From DASXTW01 sp046726275 (lineage in GTDB: Bacteria > Actinomycetota > UBA4738): a DNA stretch of 10,273 nucleotides. Below the pieces are notes generated by a model that saw only the letters and a list, made by a program, of their open reading frames with translations, did no database searches and was not told the origin of the DNA. Positions 5,973-10,273 of this stretch are shown here, in pieces. Positions within the stretch are counted from its first letter, which is position 1, and every line of letters begins with the position of its first letter. The stretch is from positions 1 through 10,273 of the forward strand of contig JBKPAF010000048.1 of NCBI GenBank assembly GCA_046726275.1. Reading direction: 5' to 3'. The position numbers and the translations under genes are program-made.

Positions 5973-7313
5973 GTGCCCGAGATCGTGCCCGAGGTCACCG
6001 ACCTCCTCCAGCGGCTGATCCGCAACGCCTGTGTGAACGACGGGACGGAGGAGTCCGGAGGCGAGGTCCGGAGCGTCGATCTCCTCGAGTCGTACCTGGA
6101 CGGGACCGGGGCCGACATGGAGCGCTACGAGCCGGTCCCGGGCCGGGCCAGCCTGGTGGCCCGGGTCGAGGGTAGCGACCCGCAGGCGCCCAGCCTCCTG
6201 CTCATGGGGCACACCGACGTCGTTCCCGTGAACGCCGATGGCTGGCGGCGCGACCCCTTCGGGGCCGAGTTGGTGGACGGTGAGATCTGGGGGCGGGGGG
6301 CCGTCGACATGCTGAACGAGACCTCGTCGATGGCCGTGGCCTTCCGGAAGCTGGCCGAGGAGGGGTTCAGACCGAGAGGGACGCTTTCCTTTCTGGCGGT
6401 GGCGGACGAGGAGGCGCTGGGAACCTGGGGCGCCGACTGGCTGCTGGAGCATCGAGCCGACGCCGTCCGCGCGGACTTCGTGGTCACCGAGTTCGGTGGC
6501 TTCCGGATGCCGTTGCCGAGCACCAGCGGGGCAAAGCTCCCGATCATGGTCGGGGAGAAGGGCAGCTACTGGTGCTCGATCCGGGTCCGCGGAACACCCG
6601 GGCACGGATCGATGCCATTCCGGACGGACAACGCTCTGATCAAAGCGGCGGAGGTGGTCAGGCGCATCGGCGAGTACCAGGGCGAGACCACCATCATCGA
6701 GGCCTGGAAGCGCTTCGTCCAAAAGGCCGATCTCCCACCGGAGCTTGCTACCCTGCTGCTCGATCCGGGCCGGCTCCGGGAGTTCTACGAGACCTTTGCT
6801 GATGTGGGGCTTGCCAGGATGGTTCACGCGTGCACGCACACGACCTTCGCTCCGACCATCATGCACGCCGGCATCAAGACGAACGTGATCCCCGACAGCG
6901 TGGAGCTGCAGGTGGACATCCGCACCTTGCCCGGCGTGAGCGGGGAGGACGTAGAGAAGATGCTCGGCGAAGCCCTGGGCGACCTGAGAGAGGACGTGGA
7001 GATCGTGGCTCAGGACGACAACCCTGCCACCGCGTCACCGGTCGACACGCCATTGTGGGAGTCCATCACGCGGGTGATCGAGGCGTTGGTCCCGGGCGCC
7101 ACGACGGTGCCCTTTCTGGTCGTCGGGGCGACGGACGCGAGGTTCTTTCGACGGGCCGGGTCGGTCGCCTACGGGGCCGGCCTGTTCAGCGAGCGGATCC
7201 CGTTCGCCGAGTTCACCTCGATGTTCCACGGCGACAACGAGCGCATCGACCAGGAGTCGCTCAGGCTCTCGACCGAGTTCTGGATGGCGCTGGCGAAGGA
7301 CCTTGTCGGGTAG
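5973..7313 (+). CDS. M20 family zinc metallopeptidase / amidohydrolase
   Basis: A 446-residue two-zinc hydrolase of the M20 (ArgE/DapE/carboxypeptidase/PM20D1) superfamily, probably cytoplasmic since no signal peptide is seen. The active site is complete: GHTDVVP with H80 and D82; GRGAVDM with bridging D112; DEE with catalytic E146 and zinc ligand E147; E173 in VVTEFGG as the next ligand; and H419 in MFHGDNERI as the last ligand. The dimerisation (lid) domain lies at about 195-310 and carries H211 in RGTPGHGSMP, which in M20 enzymes reaches into the partner's active site. The usual Asp-Met-Lys-Gly is Asp-Met-Leu-Asn here, which points to a subfamily distinct from DapE and ArgE. The substrate cannot be told: dipeptides, N-acyl amino acids or similar amides are possible. 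The GTG start is supported by Shine-Dalgarno GGAGGGA (5961-5967), five bases upstream. The gene is packed against the two small membrane-protein genes. Confidence 0.92.
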   Translation: MPEIVPEVTDLLQRLIRNACVNDGTEESGGEVRSVDLLESYLDGTGADMERYEPVPGRASLVARVEGSDPQAPSLLLMGHTDVVPVNADGWRRDPFGAELVDGEIWGRGAVDMLNETSSMAVAFRKLAEEGFRPRGTLSFLAVADEEALGTWGADWLLEHRADAVRADFVVTEFGGFRMPLPSTSGAKLPIMVGEKGSYWCSIRVRGTPGHGSMPFRTDNALIKAAEVVRRIGEYQGETTIIEAWKRFVQKADLPPELATLLLDPGRLREFYETFADVGLARMVHACTHTTFAPTIMHAGIKTNVIPDSVELQVDIRTLPGVSGEDVEKMLGEALGDLREDVEIVAQDDNPATASPVDTPLWESITRVIEALVPGATTVPFLVVGATDARFFRRAGSVAYGAGLFSERIPFAEFTSMFHGDNERIDQESLRLSTEFWMALAKDLVG

Positions 7314-7383
7314 GGACCGGGCGGCGGGGTCCCGACCGCGACGCTCGCTTCAGGTTTCGCCTCACGGCGCCGAAGCCTCAGCC

Positions 7384-8649
7384 GTGGAACCGCAGGCCGA
7401 TCTCACGGTCGATCGTCATCCCTGGCGCGCGGCGGTCATCATCGGCGTGGGCACCATCGCGCTGGGAATGGCCTACACGATGCTGTTCATGCCGGCCACC
7501 ACCCACATCCGTGGGTGGTGGGTGATCGGCGACGTCTGGCCGCCGATGCTCGCCGCGAGGTTCGTGGCCAACGGCGCCCTGGGCTACATGTACGAGGCGA
7601 CCCCGTTCTTCACCGCTGGCCCGCTCCTTCCCATCCTGCTCGCCCCCGTGGCGGCCGTCGGGGACGCCTACCATCTCACCGATAACTACCGGTACCTGGT
7701 TCCCCACCCCTCGCTGTGGCTCGTGTATGGGCCCTACGCGATGGCGTTCGGGATCGCGCTCCTGTACGCGGCGCGGAGCCTGGGTCATATGTTCTGGCTG
7801 AAGGAAGGGCTCGTTTTCCGCGAGGCCACGCCACGACCCTTGTGGACGCAGATCGCGACGGCCGGCCTCGTGCTTATGCCCGTGGCGATTGTGTACGGGC
7901 ACTTCGCGGATGTACTGGCACTCGCGTTCCTTCTTCTTGGGATCCGGTCGATGGTCTCGAGTCGGTTCGTCCAGGCCGCGCTGTGGTTCGGCCTGGCCAT
8001 CGCCACCCAGCCATGGGCGCTGCTCTGTCTTCCCGTCTTCATCGGGGCTGCCCCGGCAGGCTCCCGGACCCGGACCCTCGTGCGCAGCCTGCTCCTCCCT
8101 GGGGTGCTGGTCGGATACACCCTGATCACGGACTGGACCAACGCGTCCACCGCGTTTTTCCGTCCCCGGGCTTTTCCCCAGTTGGGTCACGCTGCCCTGT
8201 GGGTGTCGCGCTCGACCCAGATGATCGTGGGGTCGCCCGTGCGCCTCGGCTCACTGGCCGTGGCCGTGACCCTGGGCTGGTGGCTCCGCGGGAGGACCCG
8301 GCCCCGGTTGCTCCTGGCAGGGTTTGCCCTCGCCCTCCTGGCCCGCCCGCTGTTCGAGCCGGTGGTCTTCGCGTACGACCTCGCCCCCGCCCTGGCCCTG
8401 CTGTTCCTTCACGAGCGCTCCGCCGGCGCCACCGGCCTTCGGTCGGCCATCGGTGGAGGGGCCATCCTGTTCTTCTTCCTCCTGCATCCCGATCCGTGGC
8501 TGTGGTGGGGCGTGACGGCCGTCGCGCTCGTGGTGCTCGCGGCGCCGGCGTTCCGAGACGTCGTGCGCAGAAAGGACATCGACGCCGCGGCGGAGGAGCC
8601 GGCGCCGGAGACGTCTCCCGCGGCCGATCTGACCCCCGCCTGTACCTAA
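7384..8649 (+). CDS. Polytopic membrane protein, possibly GT-C-type glycosyltransferase
   Basis: From this GTG the product has 421 residues and roughly nine to ten membrane spans, the first at about 16-36. I do not recognise the exact family. Features recalling GT-C (DUF2029/GT87-like) membrane glycosyltransferases: an acidic residue in the first extracytoplasmic loop (GDVWPPM, D51), a YGHFADVLALAFLLLGI segment (171-187) like the GH..D.LAL element of such proteins, and RPLFEPVVFAYDLAPAL (about 321-337) late in the sequence. The C-terminal 30 residues are hydrophilic and Pro/Ala/Glu-rich. If the GT-C reading is right it would use a polyprenyl-phosphate sugar; this is inference. The start is uncertain: an in-frame TTG at 7303 overlaps the peptidase stop and has AAGGA just two bases upstream, adding 27 basic residues without obvious function. 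The GTG chosen lacks a clear SD. Codon use matches the neighbours. Confidence 0.75.
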   Translation: MEPQADLTVDRHPWRAAVIIGVGTIALGMAYTMLFMPATTHIRGWWVIGDVWPPMLAARFVANGALGYMYEATPFFTAGPLLPILLAPVAAVGDAYHLTDNYRYLVPHPSLWLVYGPYAMAFGIALLYAARSLGHMFWLKEGLVFREATPRPLWTQIATAGLVLMPVAIVYGHFADVLALAFLLLGIRSMVSSRFVQAALWFGLAIATQPWALLCLPVFIGAAPAGSRTRTLVRSLLLPGVLVGYTLITDWTNASTAFFRPRAFPQLGHAALWVSRSTQMIVGSPVRLGSLAVAVTLGWWLRGRTRPRLLLAGFALALLARPLFEPVVFAYDLAPALALLFLHERSAGATGLRSAIGGGAILFFFLLHPDPWLWWGVTAVALVVLAAPAFRDVVRRKDIDAAAEEPAPETSPAADLTPACT

Positions 8650-8652
8650 GGC

Positions 8653-8669
8653 AGCGACGGCGCGTCGCT
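8653..8669 (+). terminator. 7-bp GC-rich hairpin between the membrane protein gene and alaS
   Basis: AGCGACG (8653-8659) pairs perfectly with CGTCGCT (8663-8669) around a three-base loop, starting three bases after the TAA of the upstream gene. No U-tract follows, but its placement just after a stop codon and before a -10 box suggests a terminator of the U-less kind. Confidence 0.4.
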
Positions 8670-8694
8670 TCGAAGTCGGGCCGAGACCGGCCGG

Positions 8695-8700
8695 TACACT
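8695..8700 (+). promoter_or_regulatory. -10 box (TACACT) for a probably leaderless alaS transcript
   Basis: TACACT ends nine bases before the alaS GTG, so transcription would start at or within about two bases of the start codon. No Shine-Dalgarno sequence lies between. The -35 region has no good match. The arrangement repeats that seen at rarA. Confidence 0.4.
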
Positions 8701-8709
8701 AGCCCTTCG

Positions 8710-10273
8710 GTGGAAGGGAAAGAGATCCGGAGGCTGTTCCTGCGTTTCTTCGAGGAGCGCGGCCACCGGGTCGTGCCGTCCTCGTCGCTGATCGCGCCGC
8801 CCGAGACGGGCCTGCTCCTGACGACGGCCGGGATGGTTCAGTTCATCCAGTATTTCCTGGGGGTCCAGGATCCTCCGTACGCACGGGCGGCTTCATCCCA
8901 GAAGTCGTTTCGGACGACCGACATCGAGAACGTGGGTCACACGGCAAGACACCTTACGTTCTTCGAGATGCTCGGCAACTTCTCGTTCGGGGACTACTTC
9001 AAGAGGGAGGCCGTCGCCTGGGCGCACGAATTGATCACGGAGGGCTACGGGATCGACCACGACCGGCTGTGGGTCACCGTCTACGAGGAGGACGGCGAGG
9101 CGGCCGCCTATTGGGGCGAGGTCGGGGTCACCGGGGAGAGAATCGTCAGGCGCGGGAAGGTGGACAAGCATGGGGAGCCCGCGAACTTCTGGTGGACCCA
9201 CGCCGCCGGGCCGTGTGGTCCGTGCTCCGAGATCTATGTCGACCGCGGAGCGAAGTACGGCCCCGAGGGTGGTCCGGATGTCGACGAGGAACGGTTCCTG
9301 GAGATCTGGAACCTCGTGTTCATGCAGTACGAATGCGACGACCAGGCCAACATCATTCGGGATCTGCCCAAGCAGAACGTCGACACCGGGAGCAGCCTGG
9401 AACGCGTGGCGATGGTCGTCCAGGATGTCGATTCCTTCTACGAGACAGACCTCGTGCGGCCCTTGCTCGATACCGCCCAGCGCCTGAGCGGCAGGCGCTA
9501 CGGGAAGGACGAGAAGGACGACGTGAGCCTGAGGATCATGACCGAACACGGCAGGGCGACCACGTTTCTGATGGCCGACGGCGTTCTCCCCTCCAACGAG
9601 GGACGCGGGTATGTGCTGCGGAGGATGCTTCGCCGTCTGGTGACCCATGCCCGCAAGCTCGGCGTCGATGAGCCGGTGATGCCCGATCTGGTCGAGGCAA
9701 CCGTCGAGCTGATGGGGGACGACTACCCGGAGCTGGTGGCGAACAAGGCGTTCGTCCTGCAGCTGGCGGCCTCGGAGGAGGAGCGATTCGTCTCTGCCAT
9801 GCATCAGGGGCTGGACGTGTTGCGGGATGCGATCGTCACGCCACAGACGGTAGAAGCTAAGACTGAGATCTTTGCGCCGAAGGTCGTCACGGGTGACGTC
9901 GCCTTCAAGCTCCACGACACCTACGGGTTCCCCCTGGAGCTGACCTTGGAGCTGGCCGAGGAGCAGGGCCTCACCGTGGACACCGAGGAGTTCAACCGGC
10001 TGATGGAGCAGCAACGGGCCCGAGCCCGGGACGCGCAGGGGAAGACGGGCCTGGCAGAGGACATATTGGCGGACGTTGCCTCCGCGGTCGGCCCGACCGA
10101 GTTCCTGGGCTACGAGCGCTTGGACGCCGAGGCTCGCCTGGTCGGGCTGGTGACGGAGGGCGAACGCACCTCCGCGGCCGATGAGGGTCGGCGGGTGGAG
10201 GTGGTGCTCGATCGGACGCCGTTCTATGCGGAGGGCGGCGGCCAGGTAGGGGATCGAGGATCGATCAGGACGG
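8710..10273 (+). CDS. alaS: Alanyl-tRNA synthetase (AlaRS), 3' end outside the window
   Basis: Class II synthetase charging tRNA(Ala); 521 codons are present of a protein usually near 880 residues, open to the window edge with no stop. The start is GTG, giving MEGKEIRRLFLRFFEERGH followed by VVPSSSL, the standard AlaRS N-terminus. Seen in the aminoacylation domain: LLLTTAGMVQF (35-45), RTTDIENVGHTARHLTFFEMLGNFSFGDYFK (motif 1/2 region), GPCGPCSEIYVD, EIWNLVFMQY, and VDTGSSLERVA as motif 3 where most AlaRS have DTG-x-G-LER. The tRNA-recognition part follows with EGRGYVLRRMLRR. The editing domain begins near the end with RTPFYAEGGGQVGDRG; its zinc-binding HxxxH and Cys/His residues, and the C-Ala domain, lie beyond the window. 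The gene is preceded by a hairpin and a -10 box and appears to be transcribed separately from the membrane-protein gene. Confidence 0.98.
   Translation, partial: MEGKEIRRLFLRFFEERGHRVVPSSSLIAPPETGLLLTTAGMVQFIQYFLGVQDPPYARAASSQKSFRTTDIENVGHTARHLTFFEMLGNFSFGDYFKREAVAWAHELITEGYGIDHDRLWVTVYEEDGEAAAYWGEVGVTGERIVRRGKVDKHGEPANFWWTHAAGPCGPCSEIYVDRGAKYGPEGGPDVDEERFLEIWNLVFMQYECDDQANIIRDLPKQNVDTGSSLERVAMVVQDVDSFYETDLVRPLLDTAQRLSGRRYGKDEKDDVSLRIMTEHGRATTFLMADGVLPSNEGRGYVLRRMLRRLVTHARKLGVDEPVMPDLVEATVELMGDDYPELVANKAFVLQLAASEEERFVSAMHQGLDVLRDAIVTPQTVEAKTEIFAPKVVTGDVAFKLHDTYGFPLELTLELAEEQGLTVDTEEFNRLMEQQRARARDAQGKTGLAEDILADVASAVGPTEFLGYERLDAEARLVGLVTEGERTSAADEGRRVEVVLDRTPFYAEGGGQVGDRGSIRT

Overview
The window reads as chromosomal DNA from a high-GC Gram-positive bacterium, most likely an uncultured lineage of Actinomycetota. 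The evidence is strong G/C bias at third codon positions, frequent GTG starts, TAnnnT-type -10 boxes, two genes that look leaderless (rarA and alaS), and the order hisS-aspS-rarA-DUF948 protein-small membrane protein-alaS, a housekeeping neighbourhood familiar from actinobacterial genomes. No transposase, integrase, CRISPR array, tRNA or rRNA was seen. All supported genes lie on the plus strand.

Layout. (1) 23-3081: hisS and aspS, two class II aminoacyl-tRNA synthetases joined by a 4-base ATGA overlap. (2) 3082-3507: a 426-base gap without a convincing gene but rich in predicted RNA structure. It has a plausible promoter just after aspS, a 10-bp hairpin, UUCG- and GNRA-capped hairpins, and a 13-bp stem enclosing two further hairpins, with G-U wobbles that only make sense on the plus strand. 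(3) 3508-3996: a standalone cyclic-nucleotide-binding domain protein with its own predicted promoter and no visible output domain. (4) 4043-5308: rarA/mgsA, a replication-associated AAA+ ATPase. (5) 5365-7313: a tightly packed run of a DUF948 protein, a 76-residue single-span membrane protein and an M20 metallopeptidase, preceded by the best promoter in the window. (6) 7384-8649: a polytopic membrane protein, possibly of the GT-C glycosyltransferase type. (7) 8710 to the window end: alaS, cut off at the start of its editing domain.

How the genes fit together: three genes charge tRNAs and one protects stalled replication forks, so the core is translation and replication housekeeping. The AspRS carries the Asp-His-Gly-Gly signature of the non-discriminating type, which suggests that Asn-tRNA(Asn) is made indirectly through GatCAB. 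The cyclic-nucleotide-binding protein, the peptidase and the polytopic protein look like lineage-specific additions among the conserved genes.

The most interesting unexplained object is the structured region between aspS and the cyclic-nucleotide-binding gene. It resembles a small RNA or a long structured leader. I could not assign it to a known RNA family by eye.
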